From the NCBI GenBank assembly GCA_030835135.1, contig JAUQWO010000088.1:1-64000 (forward strand): a stretch of DNA of 64,000 nucleotides, written 5' to 3'. The notes beneath the pieces are model-generated. The model did no database searches. It saw only the letters and a program-made list of their open reading frames with translations, and was not told where the DNA came from. Of the stretch, positions 1 to 8,419 are shown one piece after another. The translations under genes were made by a program, and so were the position numbers. The stretch is from Bacteroidota bacterium (GTDB taxonomy: Bacteria > Bacteroidota > Ignavibacteria > UBA10030 > UBA6906). Every line of letters begins with the position of its first letter. Within the stretch, counting starts at the first letter, position 1.

Positions 1-96
1 GAGTCGTACCCGTTGGGCATCGAACCGATGTTCCCGGGGTTGTTGGTCAGCGTGGCGGTGTGGATGTGGGGGAAGATGAGGGCGGGAACGACATAG
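1..96 (+). CDS. C-terminal end of a sodium/solute symporter (SSS family), partial
   Basis: The first 31 codons are open from base 1 and stop at TAG 94-96. The peptide contains a proline-rich turn followed by a hydrophobic helix (IEPMFPGLLVSVAVWMWGK), which resembles the last membrane segment of Na+/solute symporters of the SSS family, where EPMFPGL-like sequence is common. The rest of the gene lies outside the window, so substrate and start cannot be judged. The minus strand is also open here, which lowers confidence. The gene converges on the NtrC-family regulator, with a hairpin between them. Confidence 0.55.
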   Translation, partial: ESYPLGIEPMFPGLLVSVAVWMWGKMRAGTT

Positions 97-201
97 GGGC
101 CGTGCATGCGCGCATGGAGGTGCCGGACGGAACGCCGTCCCACATGCAGGCGCCGTGCATGGACCGCCCGCCGTCGGCAGATGGAATGCCGTAAAACATG
201 G

Positions 202-231
202 AGGGGCGGTCCCGCATGTGGGACCGCCCCT
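202..231 (-). terminator. Perfect 12-bp hairpin between convergent genes
   Basis: aggggcggtccc pairs perfectly with gggaccgcccct around a 6-base loop (gcatgt). It lies 29 bases beyond the stop of the minus-strand regulator and about 105 bases after the symporter stop, so it may end transcription from both sides. There is no long T-run on either side. Bases 97-201 hold smaller GC-rich inverted repeats (ggacgg/ccgtcc around aacg) and no gene I can support. Confidence 0.6.
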
Positions 232-259
232 GCCGGATGAAACCCGATGTGCGTCAGTG

Positions 260-1627
260 TTACCCGAGTTTGATCTGGTACTGCTGGATCTTGGTATACA
301 ACGTCTTCAGGCTGATGCCCAGCACCTTGGCGGACTCGGCCTTGTTCCCGCGGAAGCTTCGCAGCACCCCTTCGATGTGGTACCGCTCGATCTCCTTCAG
401 TGCCACCGCGGTACCGATCTTCTGGTCGCCCGCGCCGCTGGCGGGCAGGGTCATCGGCGCATTGGGCAGCGACAGGTCCGCCGGTTCGATCATGCTGTTC
501 CGGCAGAGGATCGCGGCGCGCTCGATCACATTCTCGAGTTCGCGGATGTTCCCCGGCCAGTCGTATTCCATCAGGATCTCCATCGCCTTCTGGGAGATGC
601 TCGTCTTCACCTTCGTCTTCATGCGGTTCGCAAGGAACGAAGCAACGAGCAGGGGGATGTCCTGCTTGCGCTGGCGGAGAGGCGGGATCTCGATGGTGAT
701 GACATTCAGGCGGTAGAGCAGGTCCTCGCGGAAGCGGCCCTCGCGCACCTCATCCTTCAGGTTCTTGTTGGTGGCGGAGAGGATGCGGACATCGGCATTC
801 AGCGTAGTGTTGCCACCCACGCGGCGGAACTCACCGCTCTGGATGAACCGGAGGATCTTGGGTTGGACCACCGGACTGATATCACCGATCTCGTCGAGGA
901 AGAGCGTCCCGTTGTTGGCGATCTCCACGATGCCGGGTTTGGTGGCGCGGGCATCGGTGAAGGCACCTTTCTCATACCCGAAGAGTTCGCTTTCGATCAG
1001 GGTATCGGGGATCGAGGCGCAGTTGAGGGTCACGAACGGAGCATTCGCGCGGAGACTGTTCTTGAAGATGAAATTGGCGATCAGTTCCTTGCCGGTACCG
1101 CTGTTACCCTGGATGAGGACCGTCGATTCGGTTGGTGCGACCTTCGCGGCGATCTCGAGCACCTTCTGGAAGGCCTCGCTGGTGCCGACCATCTCCTGGG
1201 TTCCCTGGAGGCGGTCCAGCTGGTCCTTCATCAGGAAATTGTCGATCATCAGCTGCCGGCGTTCGATGGCGCGGCCGATGGTCGACAGCAGTTCGTCGGC
1301 CGTGGTCGGTTTAGTGATGAAATTGTAAGCCCCCAGGCGCATGCATTCCACGGCGGTCTTGACGTCGGACGTGCCGGTGAGCATAATGACTTCGATGCCG
1401 GGGTGGTTGTTCTTGATGAATTTCAGCACCTCGATGCCGTCCACCTTCGGCATGCGGATATCGAGCAGGACAATGTGGTAGAGCTTGGTCTGGACCGCGT
1501 TGATCGCTGCGACGCCATCGGCTGCAGTATCGACGGCGTACCCGGCTGTGCCGATCAGCGATGAGAGCAGATACCGGAAGGTTTCCTCGTCATCCACAAC
1601 GAGGACGGATGTATCTTTCTTGGACAT
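260..1627 (-). CDS. Sigma54-dependent response regulator, NtrC family, with GAFTDA variant
   Basis: 455 aa with the three NtrC domains. A receiver (about 5-120) has the acidic pair VDDEE, phospho-acceptor D56 in LLDIRMP and the conserved Lys in FITKP. An AAA+ sigma54-interaction domain (about 145-370) has Walker A GNSGTGKE and Walker B GTLFLDEIGD. A Fis-type helix-turn-helix sits at the C-terminus (GNKAESAKVLGISLKTLY). The loop that normally reads GAFTGA and touches sigma54 reads GAFTDA here. No cognate kinase is next to it; the neighbour is a divergent adenosine deaminase gene. It presumably activates sigma54 promoters after phosphorylation; its targets are unknown. Family assignment is secure. 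Confidence 0.93.
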   Translation of the reverse strand: MSKKDTSVLVVDDEETFRYLLSSLIGTAGYAVDTAADGVAAINAVQTKLYHIVLLDIRMPKVDGIEVLKFIKNNHPGIEVIMLTGTSDVKTAVECMRLGAYNFITKPTTADELLSTIGRAIERRQLMIDNFLMKDQLDRLQGTQEMVGTSEAFQKVLEIAAKVAPTESTVLIQGNSGTGKELIANFIFKNSLRANAPFVTLNCASIPDTLIESELFGYEKGAFTDARATKPGIVEIANNGTLFLDEIGDISPVVQPKILRFIQSGEFRRVGGNTTLNADVRILSATNKNLKDEVREGRFREDLLYRLNVITIEIPPLRQRKQDIPLLVASFLANRMKTKVKTSISQKAMEILMEYDWPGNIRELENVIERAAILCRNSMIEPADLSLPNAPMTLPASGAGDQKIGTAVALKEIERYHIEGVLRSFRGNKAESAKVLGISLKTLYTKIQQYQIKLG

Positions 1628-1655
1628 GCGTGTTGGCCCTGTTTTTCCCCCTGCT

Positions 1656-1684
1656 TATATAGAGAAAACCCCTTTCAAAATCAA
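1656..1684 (-). promoter_or_regulatory. Promoter of the NtrC-family regulator
   Basis: On the minus strand TTGATT (1684-1679) and TATATA (1661-1656) are separated by exactly 17 bases, about 30 bases before the ATG. It is back to back with the ada promoter; the two -35 boxes are 7 bases apart. Confidence 0.6.
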
Positions 1685-1691
1685 CCTTTCA

Positions 1692-1720
1692 TTGATTTTT
1701 ACCCCTTCAGTTGTTATTTT
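1692..1720 (+). promoter_or_regulatory. Promoter of ada
   Basis: TTGATT (1692-1697) and TATTTT (1715-1720) are separated by exactly 17 bases. The expected start of transcription is about 1727, so an ATG at 1726 would be leaderless and the ATG at 1750 would have a leader of about 23 bases without Shine-Dalgarno. Confidence 0.6.
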
Positions 1721-1749
1721 GGCAAATGTCCAACCTCTCTCCCTCTCCT

Positions 1750-2847
1750 ATGCGCATTACAGAGCAGTTTATCCGCACGCTTCCCAAGGTTCTCCTTCAC
1801 GACCATCTCGATGGCGGGCTCCGGCCAAAGACCATCATTGAGCTTGCCCGGGAGATCGGGTACGCGGGGCTTCCGACAACGGATCCCCGTGAGCTGGCTG
1901 ACTGGTTCCACCGGGGGGCCCAGCGTGGGAGTTTGCCCCTCTATCTGGAAGGATTTGCCCATACCTGTGCCGTGATGCAGACCGAGGAGGGTCTGGAGCG
2001 GGTGGCGTATGAGATGATGGAAGACATGAAGAACGACGGGGTGGTCTATGTGGAGACCCGGTTCGCTCCCGTCTTTCATACGGAACGTGGCCTCCACCAT
2101 GACGATGTGGTCAACGCGGTCCTCCGCGGACTCGAGCGTGGCAAGAAGGACTTCGGGGTCGATTTCGGCGTCATCATCTGCGCCATGCGGAACATGAAGC
2201 TCTCGCTGGAGATGGCGGAGCTGGCGGTCGACTTCCGTGAGCGGGGCGTGGTGGGATTCGATCTCGCGGGCGAGGAGGGTGGCTATCCGCCGAAGAAGCA
2301 TGTCGATGCCTTCCATTACATCCAGCGTGAGAACTTCAATATCACGGTCCATGCCGGCGAGGCGTTCGGCAAGGAAAGCATCTGGCAGGCGTTGCAGTGG
2401 TGCGGGGCGCACCGCATCGGTCATGCCACACGCCTCATCGAGGACATCGGCCTCGACAAGAAGAACAAGAAGAAGATCGTGCGGATGGGCTATCTGGCGC
2501 AGTACGTCCTCGACAAGCGACTGCCGCTGGAGATCTGTCTGACCAGTAACGTGGACACGGGGGCGGTGAAGAGTCTCGAGGAGCATCCGTTCGGCGTCTA
2601 TCACAAGTACAAATTCCGCGTCACGTTGAACACCGACGACCGGCTGATGAGTGCGACCACCATGACGAAGGAGTACCGGATCGCGCACCAGGTATTCAAG
2701 CTGACACTCGATGATCTGGAGAAGCTGACCATCAATGCGATGAAGAGCGCGTTCCTGCCGTACAACAAGCGCATCCAGATCATCTACGACGTCATCAAGC
2801 CCGGGTACGCCGCGGCCCGGAAGAAGTTCGCAAAGGGAAAGGTATGA
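1750..2847 (+). CDS. add: Adenosine deaminase
   Basis: Hydrolyses adenosine (or deoxyadenosine) to inosine and ammonia. The metal and substrate motifs of the family are present in order: HDHLDGG near the N-terminus, HAGEAFG, RIGHATRL, SNVDTGA and LNTDDRL near the C-terminus. I start at ATG 1750 because it places about 16 residues before HDHLDGG, as in relatives; ATG 1726 is an alternative if the mRNA is leaderless. The ORF track start (1711) lies inside the -10 box. The gene overlaps sixA by four bases (ATGA), and a DUF355 adenosine-specific kinase follows, so adenosine handling is the theme. The substrate could also be another aminopurine. Confidence 0.88.
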   Translation: MRITEQFIRTLPKVLLHDHLDGGLRPKTIIELAREIGYAGLPTTDPRELADWFHRGAQRGSLPLYLEGFAHTCAVMQTEEGLERVAYEMMEDMKNDGVVYVETRFAPVFHTERGLHHDDVVNAVLRGLERGKKDFGVDFGVIICAMRNMKLSLEMAELAVDFRERGVVGFDLAGEEGGYPPKKHVDAFHYIQRENFNITVHAGEAFGKESIWQALQWCGAHRIGHATRLIEDIGLDKKNKKKIVRMGYLAQYVLDKRLPLEICLTSNVDTGAVKSLEEHPFGVYHKYKFRVTLNTDDRLMSATTMTKEYRIAHQVFKLTLDDLEKLTINAMKSAFLPYNKRIQIIYDVIKPGYAAARKKFAKGKV

Positions 2848-3347
2848 ATCTCTATATCGTCCGTCACGGGGATGCCAGGGCGATAGGCGGGTCGATCAGC
2901 ACGGACAGTGAGCGTCCGCTCTCCACGAAGGGGGAGGAAGATATCCGGCTGATGGCGGAGGTGCTCGCCCGTGTGGAGGTTGCTCCACCCCGCCTGATCT
3001 CGAGTCCGTTGTTGCGCGCTTGTACGACCGCACAGATGCTGGGAGCGCGGTATACGCCGGCACCAGCGTCCGAAGTGTGGGAGGAACTCTCCCCCGGCGT
3101 TCAGTTCAAGGCGGTCATGTCGCGTCTGCAGTCGCCCGGGGACCGGTCCATCGTGCTTGTCGGACATCAGCCGGACATGACCCATCTGATCGCGTATCTG
3201 ATCTCCGATGCAGCCACAGAGATCGTGATGCCGCCGGGGGCCATGGCGTTGCTGGCCCTCCCCCGGGGAGCCGGTGCCGGCGCTGCCCGGTTGCAGTGGT
3301 TGCTCACGCCGGACCTTGTCAGATCGGTCGCACCCACGAACGGTTGA
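2844..3347 (+). CDS. sixA: SixA-like phosphohistidine phosphatase
   Basis: 167 aa histidine-phosphatase-superfamily protein. The catalytic RHG motif is at the extreme N-terminus (IVRHGDA, His8) and the second conserved histidine lies in VGHQPDM. The short length and N-terminal RHG match SixA rather than phosphoglycerate mutase. In E. coli SixA removes phosphate from histidine phosphotransfer or PTS proteins; here a PTS HPr/EI pair lies about 32 kb away, so PTS control is possible but unproven. Start ATG overlaps the ada stop as ATGA, indicating translational coupling. Confidence 0.82.
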   Translation: MNLYIVRHGDARAIGGSISTDSERPLSTKGEEDIRLMAEVLARVEVAPPRLISSPLLRACTTAQMLGARYTPAPASEVWEELSPGVQFKAVMSRLQSPGDRSIVLVGHQPDMTHLIAYLISDAATEIVMPPGAMALLALPRGAGAGAARLQWLLTPDLVRSVAPTNG

Positions 3348-3358
3348 AGGAGCGCCCC

Positions 3359-3841
3359 ATGGACCTGTCCATCGTCGCCATCGAGAAGCCCGCTGAGATG
3401 AACTTCATCCTCGGCCACTCCCATTTCATCAAGACCGTGGAGGACCTGTACGAAGCGATCGTGCAGACGAATCCGGCGATGAAATTCGGTCTCGCCTTCT
3501 GCGAGGCGTCGGGGCCATGCCTGGTGCGCCATGCGGGGAATGATGAGCGGCTGGTGACGATCGCGTGTGAGAATGCGATGCGTCTTGCGGCCGGGCATAG
3601 TTTCATCATCTTCCTGGAGCAGGGGTTTCCGGTGAACATCCTGAATGCGATCAAGAATGTGCCGGAGGTGTGCAGTATCCATTGTGCGACGGCCAATCCC
3701 ACATCCGTGATCATCGCCTCGACGGACGAGGGGCGCGGGATCCTCGGGGTGATCGACGGGGAGAAAAGCAAGGGGATCGAAGGCCCCGGCGACATCGCCA
3801 CACGCAAGTCATTCCTCCGTATGATCGGCTACAAGATGTGA
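3359..3841 (+). CDS. DUF355 adenosine-specific kinase family protein
   Basis: 160 aa from ATG 3359, chosen because AAGGAG lies 8 bases upstream; the ORF track start is about 340 bases too early. The sequence has the conserved body of the small DUF355/PF04008 family (for example FGLAFCEASGPCLVRHAGN, then HSFIIFLEQGFPVNILNAIK and the NPTSVIIA stretch). The family is named adenosine-specific kinase from archaeal structural and binding work; the reaction is not well established. It follows ada and sixA in the same direction, 11 bases after sixA. I am sure of the family and only moderately sure of the activity. Confidence 0.8.
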   Translation: MDLSIVAIEKPAEMNFILGHSHFIKTVEDLYEAIVQTNPAMKFGLAFCEASGPCLVRHAGNDERLVTIACENAMRLAAGHSFIIFLEQGFPVNILNAIKNVPEVCSIHCATANPTSVIIASTDEGRGILGVIDGEKSKGIEGPGDIATRKSFLRMIGYKM

Positions 3842-3884
3842 AGGTTCCGGACAGACCATCATCCATCGAACAAGGAGAGAAGCC

Positions 3885-4259
3885 ATGAAGAGCTCACGTT
3901 GCGCCGTCATCGTCCTGATGCTTGTCGCGCTTGCAGTGGTGTTCGGGTCTTCGGATGCTCTCGCGCAGAAGAAGAAAGCCGTCACCCCTCCCCCGGCGGC
4001 GGAACCCCAACGGCCCGCTGCATCGCCGCAGGTCACCGGGAAGTCCGGTGTTCTCCTGAAAGATGTGCTCATGCGTTTCAAAGGTGAGCATACTACCATG
4101 GGCATCCTGAAAACGGTCGAGATGGACCACTTCATCATCGACGAGGATGGGACCGAGACCATCTATCCGATCGCCGCGATCCGCTCTCTCAGGGTACTGA
4201 AGGTGGACGAGGACAGTCAGGATGAGAACCCCCCGAAACTCGAGATCAAACTCCAATGA
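3885..4259 (+). CDS. Small secreted protein of unknown function
   Basis: 124 aa, start set by AGGAGAGA upstream of ATG 3885. Residues 1-27 form a clear Sec signal peptide (hydrophobic VIVLMLVALAVVFG then ALAQ cleavage site). A Lys/Pro/Ala-rich linker follows, then a compact C-terminal part with alternating hydrophobic strands (GILKTVEMDHFIIDEDG, TIYPIAAIRSLRVLK). It has no cysteine beyond the signal peptide and no catalytic motif. The stop overlaps the start of the RidA-like lipoprotein gene (ATGA), so both products are probably exported together. I do not recognise the family. Confidence 0.7.
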   Translation: MKSSRCAVIVLMLVALAVVFGSSDALAQKKKAVTPPPAAEPQRPAASPQVTGKSGVLLKDVLMRFKGEHTTMGILKTVEMDHFIIDEDGTETIYPIAAIRSLRVLKVDEDSQDENPPKLEIKLQ

Positions 4260-4759
4260 ACGCTGTGACGCGTGCCGTTGTTGCCGGGTGCGGACTGACC
4301 GCACTGGTGTTTGCAGGATGCGGGCCTTCGGAAGAAGCAGTGCGCCGCATCATCCATGAAGAGATCACATCCGCGGCGGCGCGCTCGTATCATGCGCCGA
4401 CGCCGGTGATCGGGCCGTACAGTCCCGCCGTCAAGGCCGGCCCCCTGGTCTTCGTTTCCGGGCAGATCGCGCTCGTCCCTGCGACGGGCGCGATGCTCCA
4501 GACGGACATCGAAGCGGAGACGCGCCAGGTCCTCGAGAATGTGAAGACCGTTCTTGCTTCTGCCGGGTGTGAACCCGGGGACGTGGTGAGTGCGACGGTG
4601 TACCTCAAGGACATGAACAATTATGCAAAGGTGAATGCCGTGTACGGGACGTTCTTCCCGGCAGGCAGGTATCCTGCGCGTGTGGCGGTGGAAGTGGCGC
4701 GGCTGCCGAAGGATGCGAACGTGGAGATCTCCGTCATAGCGGTGACGCAGGGACGGTAG
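4256..4759 (+). CDS. Exported RidA/YjgF-like lipoprotein
   Basis: 167 aa. Residues about 40-167 are a complete RidA (YjgF/YER057c/UK114) domain: [21 protein letters not shown], the strand with the key arginine ([13 protein letters not shown]) and the C-terminal VEISVIAV. RidA hydrolyses reactive enamines/imines made by PLP enzymes, normally in the cytoplasm. Here a lipoprotein signal precedes it (LVFAGC lipobox, Cys20 or so), followed by a short helix, so the domain should be anchored outside the cytoplasm. It lies directly upstream of urocanate hydratase. Domain call is firm; periplasmic role is unknown. Confidence 0.82.
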   Translation: MNAVTRAVVAGCGLTALVFAGCGPSEEAVRRIIHEEITSAAARSYHAPTPVIGPYSPAVKAGPLVFVSGQIALVPATGAMLQTDIEAETRQVLENVKTVLASAGCEPGDVVSATVYLKDMNNYAKVNAVYGTFFPAGRYPARVAVEVARLPKDANVEISVIAVTQGR

Positions 4760-4866
4760 AAGGGAAAGGGGAGGTGGGGACAGCGGCGGCAGACGGGACG
4801 TGGGGGGCGCAGAGGGGCAGCAGAGCACGAGGAACACGGTACCACAGCAGAAGCGTGAGGCAGGGC

Positions 4867-6516
4867 ATGGCCGTGGATGTGATACGGGCACCGCGGGGAA
4901 CGATACTGAGTTGCAGAGGGTGGATACAGGAAGCCGCCCTGCGTATGCTCATGAACAATCTCGATCCGGACGTCGCCGAGCGTCCGCAGGATCTGATCGT
5001 GTATGGCGGTGTGGGCAAGGCGGCACGGAACTGGGACTGTTACCACGCGATCGTCCGGTCGCTCCGTGCGCTGGAGAACGATGAGACCCTGCTCGTCCAA
5101 TCGGGAAAGCCCGTTGCCGTCTTCCGCACGCATGAGAATGCGCCGCGGGTGCTGATCTCCAATGCGATGCTCGTCCCGAAGTGGGCAACATGGGATGAGT
5201 TCCGCCGCCTGGAGGGACTCGGTCTGACGATGTACGGCCAGATGACGGCCGGGAGCTGGATCTACATCGGGACACAGGGCATCCTGCAGGGGACATACGA
5301 GACCTTCGCAGCCGTGGCCGACCGATCGTTCGGCGGCACGCTCGCGGGGCGGTTGCTGGTGACGGCCGGTCTCGGTGGCATGGGTGGAGCCCAGCCGCTG
5401 GCAGCCACGATGAACGGGGCGGCGTGTCTTGCGGTGGAAGTGGACCGGTCGCGCATCGAACGCCGACTGGCCACAGGGTACGTGGATGAAATGGCGGAGA
5501 CATTGGATGGAGCTCTTGCCGTGCTTCAAACCGCACGCGCGTTGAAGCAGCCGCGGTCGGTGGCGCTGCACGGCAATGCTGCGGAGATCCTTCCCGAACT
5601 TCTGCAGCGTGGTATCAAGGTTGATATCCTGACGGACCAGACCTCGGCGCACGATACGCTCAATGGTTACGTGCCCGCGCATATGAGCTACGAAGAAGCT
5701 CTCGCGCTGCGTGCGGCACAGCCGGCGCGGTATGTCGAACTGGCGCGCGCCTCGATCGTGGAACACGTGGAGGCCATGCTCGGTCTGAAGCGCCGCGGGG
5801 CAGTGACCTTCGATTATGGCAACAATATCCGCGGTGAAGCGCTTTCCGCGGGATGTATGAATGCCTTCGACATACCGGGGTTCGTTCCGGAGTATATCCG
5901 GCCGTTGTTCTGCGATGGCAAGGGGCCGTTCCGGTGGGCAGCGCTTTCCGGCGACCCGGAGGACATCTACCGCACGGACCGTGCAGTGCTCGAGACATTC
6001 CCGGAGAATGCCGCGCTGCGGCGGTGGATCGAGAAGGCCCGTACGCAGGTGCATTTCCAGGGACTGCCGGCACGCATCTGCTGGCTCGGGTACGGCGAAC
6101 GTGCAAGAATGGGAGCGGTGTTCAACGACCTGGTTGCGCGGGGAGAGGTGAAGGCCCCGATCGTGATCGGGCGTGACCATCTGGATTGCGGATCCGTGGC
6201 ATCGCCGAACCGGGAAACGGAGAAGATGCTGGACGGCAGTGACGCCATAGCCGACTGGCCGATCCTGAATGCCCTGCTGAACACAGCCGGAGGTGCGAGC
6301 TGGGTGAGCCTCCACCACGGCGGCGGGGTGGGCATGGGGCTCTCCATCCATGCGGGCATGGTCGTGGTGGCCGATGGAACCTCTGCGGCCGCTGCGCGGT
6401 TAGAGCGTGTGCTGACGTATGACCCGGGCATGGGGATCGTCCGGCATGCCGATGCCGGCTACCCCCAGGCCCGCGAGAACGCCCGGCTGCATGCGATCGC
6501 GATGCCGTCCTTGTGA
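4867..6516 (+). CDS. hutU: Urocanate hydratase (urocanase)
   Basis: Second step of histidine degradation: urocanate plus water to imidazolonepropionate, with tightly bound NAD+. About 549 aa, near the family norm. Visible family motifs are [23 protein letters not shown], the NAD-binding [14 protein letters not shown], and near the end [16 protein letters not shown] and [12 protein letters not shown] start at ATG 4867 ([11 protein letters not shown]); the ORF track extends 31 codons further into low-quality sequence. hutI, ftcD and fchA follow further down with other genes between them. hutH, which supplies urocanate, is not in the window. Confidence 0.94.
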   Translation: MAVDVIRAPRGTILSCRGWIQEAALRMLMNNLDPDVAERPQDLIVYGGVGKAARNWDCYHAIVRSLRALENDETLLVQSGKPVAVFRTHENAPRVLISNAMLVPKWATWDEFRRLEGLGLTMYGQMTAGSWIYIGTQGILQGTYETFAAVADRSFGGTLAGRLLVTAGLGGMGGAQPLAATMNGAACLAVEVDRSRIERRLATGYVDEMAETLDGALAVLQTARALKQPRSVALHGNAAEILPELLQRGIKVDILTDQTSAHDTLNGYVPAHMSYEEALALRAAQPARYVELARASIVEHVEAMLGLKRRGAVTFDYGNNIRGEALSAGCMNAFDIPGFVPEYIRPLFCDGKGPFRWAALSGDPEDIYRTDRAVLETFPENAALRRWIEKARTQVHFQGLPARICWLGYGERARMGAVFNDLVARGEVKAPIVIGRDHLDCGSVASPNRETEKMLDGSDAIADWPILNALLNTAGGASWVSLHHGGGVGMGLSIHAGMVVVADGTSAAAARLERVLTYDPGMGIVRHADAGYPQARENARLHAIAMPSL

Positions 6517-6575
6517 CGCGATCAAATAGACCCTTCACACTTTCAATCCAACGTACACATCCTCTGGAGGTGGCA

Positions 6576-6941
6576 ATGCACGGATTCGGTCACATCGAGA
6601 TACCGTCCACGAATTTCAAACGCACGAAAAAATTCTTCGGGACGGTATTCGGGTGGACATTCACGGACATTCCGGATATGGACTATGTGTTGTTCCGCGC
6701 CGGTGAGCAGCCCAATGGCGGCTTCTACATGGTCAAGAAGATGCCGAAGAAGGGGCAGGTAAATGCGTACATCGAGGTCGAGGACATCGACGCGAAGCTG
6801 AAGGAGATCAAGAAGGCCCGTGGCAAGGTACTTGTGAAGAAGACCGAGATCCCGGGTATGGGCTGGTGGGCCCAGTTCGCGACGCCGGACGGGTGTTTCA
6901 TGTCCCTCTGGCAGGCCCCGCCAAAGGGTGATGCCCAGTAA
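6576..6941 (+). CDS. VOC-family (glyoxalase/bleomycin-resistance-like) protein
   Basis: 121 aa from ATG 6576, fixed by GGAGG six bases upstream. One vicinal-oxygen-chelate unit: beta-alpha-beta-beta-beta with HIEIPSTNFKRTKKFFGTVF at the start and ATPDGCFMSLWQ at the end, typical of single-domain VOC proteins that work as dimers. The metal-ligand set cannot be fixed by eye. It lies between hutU and the phosphatase gene. Members range from dioxygenases to isomerases, so substrate is unknown. Confidence 0.75.
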   Translation: MHGFGHIEIPSTNFKRTKKFFGTVFGWTFTDIPDMDYVLFRAGEQPNGGFYMVKKMPKKGQVNAYIEVEDIDAKLKEIKKARGKVLVKKTEIPGMGWWAQFATPDGCFMSLWQAPPKGDAQ

Positions 6942-7197
6942 GGGTCATGATCCCGGAGCAGGTGATGGACGCAAACAGCGGGTGCCGGCCGGGAGCGGCC
7001 TGTGTGCCCGCTGTTCGTTCGTCCGGCTCATCACCTCGTCGCATGGGTCGGTGTTCGTGTGGTGTGACCGGTCGCGTCAGGACGCCGCCTACCCCAAATA
7101 TCCCCGCCTCCCGGTGCTGGCATGCCCGGGATTTGTGCCATCCGATGGTCCCGACGGACAACCCGGGTGATCTTTTTCCGTATATTGATGTACCATC
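6942..7197. other. Intergenic region, no gene seen
   Basis: 256 bases between the VOC gene and the phosphatase gene. Short open frames here have no recognisable protein character. A TATATT at 7181-7186 may be the -10 of the following gene, but no good -35 lies 17 bases before it. Confidence 0.4.
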
Positions 7198-8406
7198 ATG
7201 ATAGACCCGATCCGTTTTAAACGCCTCCTCATTCAGATCCTCAAGCTCCTGATCATCATCGAATTGATCGGAGCGTTCTCTGCCGGCCTGTCCGGCGGCG
7301 GCTGGGGCCGGTTCGGCAATGACCTCGTCATCGCCGGCATCCTCTACATCACGTGGGACCGGATCACCGCGTTGTTGCGGGAACGGAAGGCGTTGGCGCG
7401 GGAACGCGTGGAGCGTGCGGGGACCGATCTCCGCATCCGGGATGCTCTGCTCTTCTCCGTGCTCTGGAGCGATGAGATCACCAATGAGATACCCGAAGAC
7501 CGCCGGCGCATGGTCATTGCGGCGTACACGCTCATCGCGGCCGGGCTTGTCCTCGCGTATGTTCAGATCGGTGCCGGCTTGATGTCGCTGGTGATCGCGG
7601 GCGTGGTCGTTCTGGGGGGTGTCAACCTGCTGGCATGGCTCGTATCTCTCGAGCGCGAGGGGAAGGAAACGCTGCAGACCGAGCTCCGGCTGGCGCATGA
7701 GGTGCAGGTGTCGCTGATGCCTGAGAAGCAGCCGCAGCTGGAGGGGTACGATATCGCCGGGATGTCGGTGCCCGCGCAGGAAGTGGGTGGAGATCTCTAC
7801 GACTTTGCCTCGCCCGACCACACCGACGGGCTGTGCGTGTCCGTAGTGGATGTATCGGGCAAAGGGATGCAGGCGGCCATGGCCGCGGTGTTCACCAGTG
7901 GTGCCCTGGCCAGCGAGTTGAAGCAGAATACGACACCCGCGGCGATCCTCACCGATCTGAACCGGGCCGTCTTTCATCATTCCCGGCGGGGGCATTTTGT
8001 CGCGTTCCTTTCCGGCTGCCTCTCACCGCGCGACCGTATCTTCACCTTTGCAAATGCCGGGCAGACCAAACCTCTTCTCCGGCGGGGTGCGACGGTGCAG
8101 TGGTTGGATGGCAGAGGGCCTCATTTTCCGCTCGGGATGCAGGCCGGGACCGTGTACGAGGACATTCGGGTGGACCTGCGGCCGGGCGACATCCTGTTCC
8201 TGTTGACGGACGGGCTCACCGAAGCGATGAACGAAGTGCGCGAATCATTCGGGCCGGAGCGCGTCGAGCAGGCGGCAGCGGCGGACGAGCTGGCTTCGCT
8301 GAGTGCCGGGGAGATCCTGACGCATCTCACCACACAGGCCCAGACCTTCGCAGGCGCGGCACCGCAGCACGATGATATGACCCTCGTCGTCATCAAGGTC
8401 CTCTGA
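7198..8406 (+). CDS. Membrane-bound SpoIIE/RsbU-type PP2C protein phosphatase
   Basis: 402 aa. The N-terminal half (about 10-165) has four hydrophobic stretches arranged as two pairs with a short cytoplasmic loop. The C-terminal half is a SpoIIE/PP2C phosphatase domain: EVQVSLMPEKQP, the metal-binding VGGDLYDF, VVDVSGKGMQAA, LLTDGLTEAMN and QHDDMTLVVI. Such enzymes dephosphorylate anti-sigma antagonists in partner-switching systems. No antagonist or anti-sigma gene is adjacent, so the target is elsewhere. The stop is 13 bases before the next gene's ATG, suggesting co-transcription. Confidence 0.87.
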   Translation: MIDPIRFKRLLIQILKLLIIIELIGAFSAGLSGGGWGRFGNDLVIAGILYITWDRITALLRERKALARERVERAGTDLRIRDALLFSVLWSDEITNEIPEDRRRMVIAAYTLIAAGLVLAYVQIGAGLMSLVIAGVVVLGGVNLLAWLVSLEREGKETLQTELRLAHEVQVSLMPEKQPQLEGYDIAGMSVPAQEVGGDLYDFASPDHTDGLCVSVVDVSGKGMQAAMAAVFTSGALASELKQNTTPAAILTDLNRAVFHHSRRGHFVAFLSGCLSPRDRIFTFANAGQTKPLLRRGATVQWLDGRGPHFPLGMQAGTVYEDIRVDLRPGDILFLLTDGLTEAMNEVRESFGPERVEQAAAADELASLSAGEILTHLTTQAQTFAGAAPQHDDMTLVVIKVL

Positions 8407-8419
8407 GAGAAAGAACCGC

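Noticed and set aside
1-107. Open minus-strand frame starting at 107 (MHGPYVVPALIFPH)
   Set aside because: Plausible looking, but the plus-strand peptide matches a symporter C-terminus better and places the terminator hairpin sensibly between convergent genes.
155-1564. 469-aa plus-strand ORF over the NtrC-family gene
   Set aside because: Antisense shadow of the AAA+ regulator, which has complete motifs on the minus strand.
4621-6351. 576-aa minus-strand ORF over hutU
   Set aside because: Shadow of urocanase; composition rich in Arg, Pro and His with no family character.
7181-7186. TATATT before the SpoIIE-type phosphatase gene as promoter
   Set aside because: No recognisable -35 at 16-18 bases; left as a comment only.
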